DNA from: Brevundimonas halotolerans | Lineage (GTDB): Bacteria; Pseudomonadota; Alphaproteobacteria; Caulobacterales; Caulobacteraceae | Direction of reading: 5' to 3' | NCBI RefSeq assembly: GCF_003730275.1 | Contig: NZ_QTTA01000004.1 | Span: forward strand, 20,045 to 84,044 | Length of the DNA: 64,000 nucleotides | In this document: piece by piece, positions 53,785-62,141 of the stretch | Layout: the number at the start of each line of letters is the position of its first letter | Numbering within the stretch: position 1 is the first letter of the stretch | Notes under the pieces: model-generated | What the model saw: only the letters and a program-made list of their open reading frames with translations | What the model was told of the DNA's origin: nothing | The model's database searches: none | Program-made: the position numbers and the translations under genes

Positions 53785-54381
53785 TCAGATCGTCAGTTCG
53801 GATTCGCGCCTCAGCCGGGCGCCTTCACGGAAGACCTCTGCGAGGACGAACACGACGAGCACGGAAAAGGCCGGGGTCACCAGATTGAACAGGCTGGGCG
53901 GGTCCATCACGCCCCGCACGAGGCGCGACACCAGCAGCTGGCCCAGCCAGACGCCGCCGGTGACGATGGCGAGGATATAGCCGACCTGCTTCAGGCGGCT
54001 GACATTGTCGGGATGGAAGGGGTCGCCCAGCGTCAGGGTACGAAAGATGCGCCGCAGATGGCGCAGGATCAGGGCGAAACCGCCGAAATAGCCGACGAAG
54101 GCGCCGATCCCGAACAAGGCATGGGCGCGCGGCAGGGGAATACGGGTGCCGCCGGTGTCAGAGGTGACGGTCAGGCCGACCTGGTCCATCGGAATGATGG
54201 CGACCACGGCAAAGACCAGGCAGGTCAGTAATGTGAGGAAGATGAGTAGCCCATAGGTGATATCGAGGGCTGTCTTGAGCAGGCTGGACACGGAGCCGGG
54301 GCCGAGGGCCCGAAAACCGGGCAGGCCCTGTCCCAGCCGGGTGCCGAGGCGGGAGGCGAAGCGAAGCGAAGGTGGGCGCAT
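53785..54381 (-). CDS. DUF2975 membrane protein
   Basis: A 198-residue inner-membrane protein with four predicted helices (about 38-62, 87-108, 134-154, 166-190) and the DUF2975 loop GDPFHPDNVSRLKQVGYILA. DUF2975 genes are typically found next to a YozG-type HTH gene, as here, 23 bases downstream. The function is not established. An in-frame ATG 27 bases upstream is possible; the one chosen has GAG at suitable distance. Confidence 0.88.
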   Translation of the reverse strand: MRPPSLRFASRLGTRLGQGLPGFRALGPGSVSSLLKTALDITYGLLIFLTLLTCLVFAVVAIIPMDQVGLTVTSDTGGTRIPLPRAHALFGIGAFVGYFGGFALILRHLRRIFRTLTLGDPFHPDNVSRLKQVGYILAIVTGGVWLGQLLVSRLVRGVMDPPSLFNLVTPAFSVLVVFVLAEVFREGARLRRESELTI

Positions 54382-54522
54382 CGGGGATCTCGCCGGCCGG
54401 ATCGACAAGGGACGATCAGGGGCGATCGCCGCGCGGGTATCCGGCCGTTCAGGCCCGCGCGGATTTTACAATCGCGGTGTTTGTCTGCAGCGTCAAAGTC
54501 GGGGACTTCAAGGCGGGCCGGA

Positions 54523-54639
54523 TCAGAAGGACTGGACCAGAATGGCGACCAGGGCGGTCGGCATGGCGGCCAGCAGGGCGACGTTCAGCACGACGTGACC
54601 GATACGGTCCATCAGCATGGTGACAGGCATGGTGTTCAT
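54523..54639 (-). CDS. 38-residue membrane microprotein, unknown function
   Basis: A short frame encoding MNTMPVTMLMDRIGHVVL followed by NVALLAAMPTALVAILVQSF, that is, a single hydrophobic helix with a short polar N-terminus. GGAG lies seven bases before the ATG (GGAGAACTACA). The upstream DNA is unusually AT-rich and suited to a promoter. Too short for routine gene calling. It precedes the DUF2975 and HTH genes on the same strand with a 141-base gap. Family not recognised. Confidence 0.6.
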   Translation of the reverse strand: MNTMPVTMLMDRIGHVVLNVALLAAMPTALVAILVQSF

Positions 54640-54847
54640 TGTAGTTCTCCATCTTGCCCCTGAGAGGGCTGGTTTTGCGTGTTTTTGTTCAGATCAGCAA
54701 TGTGGTTGCGCTATGAGCCTTTGACAAGAACGCTGCAACCCCGCGTCCTTGAAATAATAGATAGGCCTGCCGCGGCAAAAAATCACGTTACATATCGTTT
54801 AACGATGTTAAACTTTGGCAATCCTGCCCGTTTAAAAGTGTCACCTC
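54640..54847. other. AT-rich divergent control region
   Basis: About 200 bases of clearly lower GC than the rest of the window, between the microprotein gene and rdgB. It includes TTGACA at 54721, a run of AT-rich words and the palindrome at 54797-54813. It probably holds divergent promoters. No gene is seen in it. Confidence 0.6.
54797..54813. promoter_or_regulatory. Palindrome GTTTAAC-GAT-GTTAAAC upstream of rdgB
   Basis: A perfect 7-bp inverted repeat with a 3-base spacer, 35 bases before the rdgB start. It may be a repressor operator. Confidence 0.5.
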
Positions 54848-55450
54848 ATGAATCTCAAATTAATCAAGGGGATGCGGTTGCTGGTCGCGACCCACAATCC
54901 GGGCAAGGCGGTCGAGATCGCGGCCCTGCTGGATGGAAATTACGACGTCGTCACAATGAGTGATCAAAATCTGCCCGAACCGGACGAAACCGAGACGACC
55001 TTTTGCGGCAATGCGCTGCTGAAAGCCCGCCATGCGGCCGAGGCCTCGGGCCTTGTGGCGCTGGCGGATGACTCGGGTCTCTCAGTGCGGGCGCTGGACG
55101 GGGCACCGGGCATTTTTTCGGCGCGCTGGGCCGGTCCGGAGAAGGATTTCTCCCACGCCATGGCCAAGGTCGAGCAAAGGCTTGAGGAGATCGGCTCGGA
55201 CGACCGGGCGGCCTGGTTCACCTCCGCCCTCGCGGTGGCCTGGCCGCAGGGGCCAGCCGTGGTGGTCGAGGGCCTGGTCGACGGGACCCTGACCTTCCCG
55301 CCGCGCGGCGACCGGGGCTTTGGCTATGATCCGATCTTCGTGCCCCAAGGCCACGACCAGACCTTCGGCGAGATGGAGCCCGCCTTCAAGGACGGGATCA
55401 GCCACCGTGCCCGGGCCTTTGACCTGCTGAAAGACGCCCTGATTGACTGA
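54848..55450 (+). CDS. rdgB: XTP/dITP diphosphatase (HAM1/RdgB)
   Basis: A 200-residue enzyme that hydrolyses ITP, dITP and XTP to monophosphates, keeping deaminated purines out of DNA and RNA. Hallmarks: LLVATHNPGKAVEI, ALADDSGLSVRALDGAPGIFSARWAG and GFGYDPIFVPQGHDQTFGEM with SHRARAF. Normal length. First gene of the rdgB-hemW-rsmI-yraN-gshB run; it overlaps hemW by 8 bases. Confidence 0.96.
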   Translation: MNLKLIKGMRLLVATHNPGKAVEIAALLDGNYDVVTMSDQNLPEPDETETTFCGNALLKARHAAEASGLVALADDSGLSVRALDGAPGIFSARWAGPEKDFSHAMAKVEQRLEEIGSDDRAAWFTSALAVAWPQGPAVVVEGLVDGTLTFPPRGDRGFGYDPIFVPQGHDQTFGEMEPAFKDGISHRARAFDLLKDALID

Positions 55451-56594
55451 CACGCCCGACGGTCCGGCCCTCTATGTCCACTGGCCGTATTGCGCGCGCA
55501 TCTGTCCCTATTGCGATTTCAACGTGGTGCGGGCCCGGGGGCGCGAGGGCGAGATGGCGGGGCTGGTCGCCGCCCTGCTCGACGATCTGGAAGCACAGGC
55601 CGCCCTTGTCGGACCGCGTCGGCTGGTGTCGATCTTTTTCGGCGGCGGCACACCCTCGCTGATGGCCCCCGAGGCTGTGGCAGCGGTGGTGGACCGGGCC
55701 CGGGCCCTGTTTCCGGCGAGCAACGACCTCGAAGTGACGCTGGAGGCCAATCCCACCGATGCAGAGGCACAGCGGTTTGCGGGGCTGGCCGCAGCGGGCG
55801 TCACCCGGCTATCGCTGGGGGTGCAGTCACTGGACGATGCGGCGCTGAAATTCCTCGGCCGCAATCACTCGGGGGCCGAGGCCCGCCGGGCCGTGGCACT
55901 GGCCGCCCGCCATTTCGACCGCCTGTCCATCGACCTGATCTATGCCCGGCCCGGCCAGACCGTCAGCGACTGGACCGGCGAACTGGTCTGGGCGCTGGAG
56001 AGCGGGTTCGAGCATATTTCGCCCTACCAGCTGACCATAGAGTCCGGGACCGCCTTTGGCCGGGCGGTGGCGCGGGGCGTCTGGACCCCGCCCGACGACG
56101 ATCTGGCGGCCGACCTCTATGAGGCGACACAGTCGGTGCTCGGGCAGGCCGGGTTCGAGGCCTATGAGGTGTCGAACCATGCGCGCGGCGTGTCGGCCCG
56201 GTCGGTCCACAATCTGCACGTCTGGCGGGGCGGCGACTATCTGGGCATCGGACCGGGGGCGCACGGACGGCTCACGCTGGACGGCGTGCGTACGGCAACC
56301 GTCGCCCACCGGGCGGTCGCGGACTATGTCGCCGGGGTCGGAGCGGGCATGCCATGGGCCGAGCAGAGCGCCCTGTCGCCGGTCGAGGCGGCCGAGGAAA
56401 AGGTGCTGCTGGGCCTGCGCACAGTCGAGGGTGTGCCGCTGGCCGTGCTGGCTGAGCTGCAGATGAGCCCAGACGGGGGTCGACTGGCCGACCTGATCGC
56501 GGACGATTTTCTGACCCTCTCGGACGGGCGGGTGGCGGCAACGGCGCGCGGCCGTCCGGTGCTGGACGGGGTGTTGAAGGCCCTGCTGACCTGA
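55443..56594 (+). CDS. hemW: HemW, radical-SAM heme chaperone
   Basis: A 383-residue protein of the HemN family. The radical-SAM cluster is C17-x3-C21-x2-C24 in YCARICPYCDFN. IFFGGGTPSLM and LGVQSLDD follow. It lacks the N-terminal extension of true coproporphyrinogen dehydrogenase and is of the HemW type, which binds heme and hands it to target proteins. The start is a TTG inside the rdgB end; the two genes overlap by 8 bases. Confidence 0.94.
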   Translation: MTDTPDGPALYVHWPYCARICPYCDFNVVRARGREGEMAGLVAALLDDLEAQAALVGPRRLVSIFFGGGTPSLMAPEAVAAVVDRARALFPASNDLEVTLEANPTDAEAQRFAGLAAAGVTRLSLGVQSLDDAALKFLGRNHSGAEARRAVALAARHFDRLSIDLIYARPGQTVSDWTGELVWALESGFEHISPYQLTIESGTAFGRAVARGVWTPPDDDLAADLYEATQSVLGQAGFEAYEVSNHARGVSARSVHNLHVWRGGDYLGIGPGAHGRLTLDGVRTATVAHRAVADYVAGVGAGMPWAEQSALSPVEAAEEKVLLGLRTVEGVPLAVLAELQMSPDGGRLADLIADDFLTLSDGRVAATARGRPVLDGVLKALLT

Positions 56595-56636
56595 TCTGTG
56601 CTTGAGGGGGGCGCCGGGTGCTGGCACGGTCTGTCG

Positions 56637-57518
56637 ATGACTGACCCCGATCCCTCCCGCCTGTGGTCCGGAACCGCCCCGCCGCCGCGCCGGGTCGACC
56701 CCGGCCTTTATGTGGTGGCGACGCCGATCGGCAATCTGCGCGACATGACGCTCAGGGCACTCGATGTTCTGGCCGCCGCCGATCTGGTGCTGGCCGAGGA
56801 TACACGGGTCAGCGCGCGCCTGCTGACGGCCTATGGGCTCAGGGTCAAGCTGGAGCGCTGCGACGATCATGCCGCCGTCCGGGCCATTCCCGGCGTGCTG
56901 GAGCGGCTGGCGGCCGGGCAGGTGGTGGCGCTGGTGTCGGACGCGGGTACGCCGCTGGTCAGCGATCCGGGCTATGCCGTGGTCAAGGCGGTGATCGAGG
57001 CGGGGCTGCCGGTGTTTCCCCTGCCGGGCCCATCCAGCCTTCTGGCGGCCCTGACCGGGGCGGGGTTGCCCAGCGACCGGGTGCTGTTTGCCGGGTTTTT
57101 GCCGGCCAAGTCAGGCGCGCGGCGGACGGCGCTGGAAGGTCTGAAGGCGCCCGGCCAGACGGTGGTGGTGTTCGAAAGCGGCCCGCGACTGGCGACGTCG
57201 CTCTCGGACATGGCCGAGGTGCTGGGCCCGCGCGAGGCGGTGGTCGCCCGCGAACTGACCAAGCTGCACGAGACCTGGGTGCGCGGCCCGCTGGACCAGC
57301 TGGCGGCCGATCCGCGTTGCCAGTCACCGAAGGGCGAGATGGTGGTGGTGATCGGCCCGGCCAAGGAGGTCGCGCCGGATGAGGCGACGCTGGATCAGGC
57401 CCTGACGGCGGAACTGGCTGACCGCTCGGTGTCGGAAGCCGCGGCCCGGGTAGCGGCCAGCCTCGGCCTGCCGAGAAAGCAGGTCTATCGCCGGGCGCTG
57501 GAGCTGTCGGGCCAGTGA
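56637..57518 (+). CDS. rsmI: 16S rRNA (cytidine1402-2'-O)-methyltransferase
   Basis: A 293-residue SAM enzyme that methylates the ribose of C1402 in 16S rRNA. It shows GLYVVATPIGNLRDMTLRALDVLAAADLVLAEDTRVS and LVSDAGTPLVSDPGYAVVKAV, and FPLPGPSSLLAALTGAGLPSDRVLFAGFLP. The C-terminal helical HTH-like part is ASLGLPRKQVYRRALEL. Its stop overlaps the GTG start of yraN, the usual partner of rsmI in many bacteria. Confidence 0.96.
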   Translation: MTDPDPSRLWSGTAPPPRRVDPGLYVVATPIGNLRDMTLRALDVLAAADLVLAEDTRVSARLLTAYGLRVKLERCDDHAAVRAIPGVLERLAAGQVVALVSDAGTPLVSDPGYAVVKAVIEAGLPVFPLPGPSSLLAALTGAGLPSDRVLFAGFLPAKSGARRTALEGLKAPGQTVVVFESGPRLATSLSDMAEVLGPREAVVARELTKLHETWVRGPLDQLAADPRCQSPKGEMVVVIGPAKEVAPDEATLDQALTAELADRSVSEAAARVAASLGLPRKQVYRRALELSGQ

Positions 57519-57946
57519 AGAAGCCAGTGACCCCGACCGCGCCCGACCGTCGCGAAGGGCGCACGCGCAAGGGACGTCTGGCCCATCATGAGGGCCACGC
57601 GGCGGAATGGACGGCGGCGGTCTGGTTGATGCTCAAGGGCTATCAGATCCTCGGGTTCCGGCTGAAGACCCGCCATGGTGAGCTGGACATCCTGGCCCGG
57701 CGCGGATCTGTGCTGGCCGCGGTCGAGGTCAAGCGACGCGCGACGCGGGCGGCGGCCATCGAGGCGCTGGGCCCAGTCCAGCACGGACGGCTGGTGCGGG
57801 CGGCGGGCGCGGTTCGCAAGGCGCGGCCCGGCCTCAAAGGCCTGACACTCCGGCTGGACCTGATCGCACTGGCGCCCGGCCGCCTGCCGCGCCATATCCG
57901 GGGTCTGGCCGCCGAGACCGACCTCGACAGCCGCTATCGTCTCTGA
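57515..57946 (+). CDS. YraN/UPF0102 family endonuclease-like protein
   Basis: A 143-residue protein of the UPF0102 (YraN) family with an endonuclease-like core: GHAAEWTAAVWLMLKGYQILGFRLKTRHGELDILARRGSVLAAVEVKRRAT, containing the E, D and E-x-K residues of the PD-(D/E)xK fold. It follows rsmI with a GTGA overlap. The basic N-terminus suggests nucleic acid binding. The biological substrate is not settled. Confidence 0.9.
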   Translation: MKKPVTPTAPDRREGRTRKGRLAHHEGHAAEWTAAVWLMLKGYQILGFRLKTRHGELDILARRGSVLAAVEVKRRATRAAAIEALGPVQHGRLVRAAGAVRKARPGLKGLTLRLDLIALAPGRLPRHIRGLAAETDLDSRYRL

Positions 57947-57961
57947 TCCGAAAGGTCCGCC

Positions 57962-58909
57962 ATGCTCAAGGTCGCCATCCAGATGGACCCGATGGAAGCG
58001 GTCGATATCGCCTCCGACACCACCTTTCTGATGGCCCTGACCGGACAGGCGCGTGGCCATCGGCTGTGGGTCTACGATTTCCGCACCCTGGCGCTGGAGG
58101 ATGGACGGCTGTTCTGCCGGGCCCGGCCGGTCACGGTGCGCGACAAGGCCGGCGACCACGCCGACTTCGGCGACTGGGTGAAGCTGGATCTGGGGTCAGA
58201 CGTCAACGTCGTCCTGATGCGGCAGGACCCGCCGTTCGACATGGCCTATGTCACGTCCACCTATCTGCTGGAGATGATCCATCCGCACACCCTGGTGGTC
58301 AATGACCCGGCCGAGGTGCGCTCGGCGCCAGAAAAGCTGCTGGTCGCGCAGTTCCAGGGGCTGACCCCCCCGACCATGATCTCGGCCGATGCCGACATGC
58401 TGGCGGACTTTCACGCCCGCCACGGCGATGTGGTGTTGAAGCCGCTGCACGGGGCCGCCGGCTCGGGCGTGGTCAAGTTGAAGGCCGGCGACCCCAATCT
58501 GGCGGCCCTGGTCGAGATCCACGCCATGGGCTCGCGCGATCCGCTGGTCATCCAGAAATTCCTGCCCGCCGTCTCGGCCGGGGACAAGCGGATCCTGATC
58601 GTCGATGGCGAGGCGGTGGGAGCGATCAACCGCGTGCCTTTGAAGGATCAGGTGCGGTCGAACCTGCGCGTCGGCGGCACGGCTCAGCCTGTGGAACTGA
58701 CCGCGCGCGATAAGGAAATCTGCGCCGCCATCGGCCCGACGCTGAAAGAACGCGGTCTGATCTTTGTCGGCATCGATGTGATCGGCGACTGGATGACCGA
58801 GATCAATGTCACCTCGCCGACCGGGGCCCAGCAGCTGAAACGCTTTACCGGCATCGATGCGACGGAGCGCATGTGGCAGGTGATTGAGGCGAAGCGCGCG
58901 GCGGGTTGA
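57962..58909 (+). CDS. gshB: Glutathione synthetase
   Basis: A 315-residue ATP-grasp ligase joining gamma-glutamylcysteine and glycine. N-terminal [28 protein letters not shown]-grasp [16 protein letters not shown], and C-terminal [28 protein letters not shown] with the metal-binding E and N are all present. Normal length. It completes glutathione for glyoxalase I and the glutaredoxin-linked ArsC in this window. Confidence 0.97.
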   Translation: MLKVAIQMDPMEAVDIASDTTFLMALTGQARGHRLWVYDFRTLALEDGRLFCRARPVTVRDKAGDHADFGDWVKLDLGSDVNVVLMRQDPPFDMAYVTSTYLLEMIHPHTLVVNDPAEVRSAPEKLLVAQFQGLTPPTMISADADMLADFHARHGDVVLKPLHGAAGSGVVKLKAGDPNLAALVEIHAMGSRDPLVIQKFLPAVSAGDKRILIVDGEAVGAINRVPLKDQVRSNLRVGGTAQPVELTARDKEICAAIGPTLKERGLIFVGIDVIGDWMTEINVTSPTGAQQLKRFTGIDATERMWQVIEAKRAAG

Positions 58910-58977
58910 AACCCGCTCATTTGACAACCAGCGTTCGTTCGTGATTTGTTCCATTCTGCGGGAGCGGAGGGACGGCC

Positions 58978-60558
58978 ATGGTGGCGCGGGTGGTGACGGT
59001 TGCGTTCGACGGGGTGGATGCCCGTCGCGTCGATGCCGAGGTGCAGATTCTGGGGGGCGAGGGCACACAGGCCAGCTTCACCTTGGTCGGCCTGCCCGAC
59101 AAGGCGGTGGCCGAAAGCCGCGAGCGGGTGCGCGGTGCCTTTTCCGGGATCGGCCTAGCCCTGCCGTCGCGGCGCATCATCGCCAATCTGGCGCCCGCCG
59201 ACCTGCCCAAGGAAGGCAGCCACTTCGACCTGCCGATCGCCCTGGCGCTTCTGGCCGCCATGGGGGTGATCGCGCCGGATACGCTGGAGGGCTGGGCCGC
59301 GCTGGGCGAGCTCAGCCTCGACGGGCGGATTGTGCCGGTCAGCGGGGCCCTGCCCGCGGCGGTGGCCGCCAACGGCATGGGGCTGGGCCTGATCTGTGCC
59401 GAAGCCAATGGTCCCGAAGCCGCCTGGGCCGGGCCCGAGGTGGCGGTGCTGGCACCCCGCTCGCTGATCGGCCTGATCAATCATTTCAAGGGCAGTCAGG
59501 TGTTGAGCGCGCCGCGCCCCGGGCCGCTGAAGTCGAGCGGACCGGTGCCCGACCTGAACGAGGTGCGCGGTCAGGAAGGCGCCAAGCGCGCGCTCGAGAT
59601 CGCGGCTGCCGGCGGGCACAATCTGCTGTTCATCGGCCCGCCCGGCTCGGGCAAGTCGATGCTGGCCCAGCGTCTGCCGGGCCTGTTGCCGCCCCTGACG
59701 CCGAGGGAGCTGCTGGAAACCTCCATGGTCTGGTCGATGGCCGGGCTGATCGAGCGGGGCGGCCTGACCCGCGAACGGCCATTCCGGGCGCCGCATCACT
59801 CGGCCTCGATGGCGGCCCTGACCGGCGGCGGCCACCGGGCCAAGCCGGGCGAGGTGTCGCTGGCCCACAACGGCGTGCTGTTCCTCGATGAACTGCCGGA
59901 ATATTCGCCACAGGCGCTGGATTCGCTGCGTCAGCCTCTGGAGACGGGCGAGGTGATCGTGGCGCGCGCCAATGCCCATGTGCGCTACCCGGCCCGGGTC
60001 CAGCTGGTGGCCGCCATGAATCCCTGCCGCTGCGGGCTGGGCGGGGCGGGCAAGGGGGCCTGCGGCAAGGCCCCGCGCTGCCAGAGGGATTATCAGAACC
60101 GCATTTCCGGTCCGCTGTTCGACCGCATCGACCTGACCGTCGAGGTGCCACCGGTGACCGCCGCCGACATGAGCCTGCCGGCTCCGGTCGAGGGCACGGC
60201 CGAGGCCGCTGCCCGGGTTAGGCGTGCGCGAGAGGTTCAGGCCGTGCGCCTGGCCGACCTTAGCCCCGAGGAGGGCGGCGCCACGATCAATGCCCATCTG
60301 GGCGGCGCCCTGCTGGACCGTCATGCGCGGCCCGATGCTGACGGTCGGGCGCTGCTGATGCGGGCGGGCGAGGCCGGGGGGCTGACCGCCCGGGGCTGGA
60401 CCCGGACGCTGCGACTGGCGCGGACCATAGCCGATCTGGACGGGGCCGAGGGCATATTGCGCCGCCATGTGGCCGAGGCCCTGATCTATCGCCACAACCG
60501 CATGGACGCCGAGGCCCAGTTCAACCGGGCGACGATGGTGGCCCACAGCCCGGTTTGA
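58978..60558 (+). CDS. comM: ComM/YifB-family Mg-chelatase-like AAA+ ATPase
   Basis: A 526-residue protein. The N-terminal domain (about 1-180) is of the Lon-like fold with VARVVTVAFDGVDARRVDAEVQ and GLPDKAVAESRERVRGAF. The AAA+ core has Walker A FIGPPGSGKSMLAQ, Walker B VLFLDELPEYS and the zinc-like cysteine motif NPCRCGLGGAGKGACGKAPRC. ComM is a branch-migration helicase that aids integration of incoming DNA in naturally transformable bacteria; its presence alone does not show competence. Confidence 0.94.
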   Translation: MVARVVTVAFDGVDARRVDAEVQILGGEGTQASFTLVGLPDKAVAESRERVRGAFSGIGLALPSRRIIANLAPADLPKEGSHFDLPIALALLAAMGVIAPDTLEGWAALGELSLDGRIVPVSGALPAAVAANGMGLGLICAEANGPEAAWAGPEVAVLAPRSLIGLINHFKGSQVLSAPRPGPLKSSGPVPDLNEVRGQEGAKRALEIAAAGGHNLLFIGPPGSGKSMLAQRLPGLLPPLTPRELLETSMVWSMAGLIERGGLTRERPFRAPHHSASMAALTGGGHRAKPGEVSLAHNGVLFLDELPEYSPQALDSLRQPLETGEVIVARANAHVRYPARVQLVAAMNPCRCGLGGAGKGACGKAPRCQRDYQNRISGPLFDRIDLTVEVPPVTAADMSLPAPVEGTAEAAARVRRAREVQAVRLADLSPEEGGATINAHLGGALLDRHARPDADGRALLMRAGEAGGLTARGWTRTLRLARTIADLDGAEGILRRHVAEALIYRHNRMDAEAQFNRATMVAHSPV

Positions 60559-60593
60559 GCGGGCGTTAAGAGGTCGGCGCTAGGCTTGCCGCC

Positions 60594-62105
60594 ATGACGT
60601 CGCCCGCCGCCCCGCCCGATCCGCCTGAGACGGATCCCGCCGTCCGCTTTCTGCGGCTGATGAGCCATGAGATGCGCACGCCCCTGAACGGGGTCATCGG
60701 CATGCTGGGCCTGTTGTCCGACAGCGGCCTCGACCCGGCGCAGAAGGCCTATCTCGAGGCGGCCCGGACCTCGGCCGATCACCTGCTGGGTCTGGTCAAT
60801 GATCTGCTGGACTATGCCCGGCTGGACGCCGGCAGTCTGGAGTTCGATCTGGCCCCGGTGCGTATTGATGATCTGGTGCGGGGCGTGGCCGAACTGCTCA
60901 GCCCGCGGGCCCACGACAAGGGTCTCGATATCGCCTGGAGCGTCGCTGCCGACGTGCCGATAGTGCGCGCCGACGAGGGGCGGTTGCGGCAGATCCTGTT
61001 CAACCTGGCCGGCAATGCGGTGAAATTCACACCGGACGGCGGGGTGGCGATCTCGGTCAGCAGCTCCGGGGACGCGGGTCTGGTCTTCGTCGTTGAGGAC
61101 ACCGGCCCCGGCGTGCCCGAGGCGGCGCGTGCTCGCATCTTCGAGGAATTCGGCCATGCCGACAGCACCGATGCCACCCGTCACGACGGGGCCGGGCTGG
61201 GGCTGGCGGTAGCGCGACGGCTGGCCGAGGCCATGGGCGGCAGCCTGTCGGTCGGCGACCGTCCCGGCGGCGGCGCCCGGTTTGTCTTCGAGGCGCGGTT
61301 CGGGGCTGTGGCGGACCAGAACCCCATCGCCAAGGCACCGCTTTCAGGACTGACCCTGTCGATCAGCGGCGCCCATCCATTCACCGCAACCACCGCAGGG
61401 GCCATGGCGCGCGACGCCGGGGCCGGTCTGGTATCCGAGACCTCCGCCGATCTGGTGCTGGTGGATGACGACGGTCGCGCCCCCGACACCGAACTGGCCA
61501 AACGCCCGGCCAGCCGCCACGCGGTGATCCTGCTCCGGCCCGGGCGTCGCGACCGCATTGCCGACTATCGCGCCGCAGGCTTCGACGGCTATCTGATCAA
61601 GCCGCTGCGCCCGGCCTCGCTGGTCGCACGGGCGCTGGCCCTCACGGGCTCGGCGACCCGCCCCGGCCCCGTGTCCGACGCGGCCGAGGATGACCGTCTG
61701 AGCCGCCCCGCCTTTCCGGGGGTGCGGGTGCTGTTGGTCGAGGACAATCCGGTCGGTGCCCTTCTGGCCACGACCCTGCTGAAGCGTCAGGGCTGTGTGG
61801 TCGAGACCGCTGCGGGCGGCGAGGAGGCGCTGGGCGCGCTGCAGCGGGCGCGGTTCGATCTGGTGCTGATGGATATGCGCATGCCCGGCATGGATGGCCT
61901 GACCGCGACCCGGGCCCTACGCGCGCGAGGGGATACCACCCCGGTGCTGGCCCTGACCGCCAATGCCTTTGCTGACGACCGCCGCGCCTGTCTGGAGGCC
62001 GGGATGGACGACCATCTGACCAAGCCTCTGGGCGTCGAGGCCCTCACCGCCGCCCTGACCCGCTGGACGAACCCGCCGGAGCGCGCCAAGGTCGCCTCCG
62101 CATAG
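60594..62105 (+). CDS. shkA: Soluble hybrid histidine kinase, ShkA-like, with pseudo-receiver
   Basis: A 503-residue kinase without membrane segments: DHp with H25 (RLMSHEMRTPLNGVIG), a complete ATPase domain (NLAGNAVKF, EDTGPGVP, GAGLGLAVARRL), a degenerate first receiver (about 250-350) and a true receiver with D427 (LVLMDMRMPGMDG). In Caulobacter ShkA the pseudo-receiver binds cyclic di-GMP through an R...Y-x-I-x-P-x-R pattern; here R319, Y333, I335, P337 and R339 match this spacing. A DDR motif (D366-R368) sits in the linker, as in ShkA. It is therefore expected to control stalk-type development through a ShpA/TacA-like relay. Confidence 0.88.
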   Translation: MTSPAAPPDPPETDPAVRFLRLMSHEMRTPLNGVIGMLGLLSDSGLDPAQKAYLEAARTSADHLLGLVNDLLDYARLDAGSLEFDLAPVRIDDLVRGVAELLSPRAHDKGLDIAWSVAADVPIVRADEGRLRQILFNLAGNAVKFTPDGGVAISVSSSGDAGLVFVVEDTGPGVPEAARARIFEEFGHADSTDATRHDGAGLGLAVARRLAEAMGGSLSVGDRPGGGARFVFEARFGAVADQNPIAKAPLSGLTLSISGAHPFTATTAGAMARDAGAGLVSETSADLVLVDDDGRAPDTELAKRPASRHAVILLRPGRRDRIADYRAAGFDGYLIKPLRPASLVARALALTGSATRPGPVSDAAEDDRLSRPAFPGVRVLLVEDNPVGALLATTLLKRQGCVVETAAGGEEALGALQRARFDLVLMDMRMPGMDGLTATRALRARGDTTPVLALTANAFADDRRACLEAGMDDHLTKPLGVEALTAALTRWTNPPERAKVASA

Positions 62106-62141
62106 GGACGGTTGTCGCCGTCCCGAAGAAGGACGCACCGC

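Noticed and set aside
54640..54847. Horizontally acquired island based on low GC
   Set aside because: The low-GC patch is only about 200 bases and intergenic; flanking genes have normal composition, so a control region is the simpler reading.
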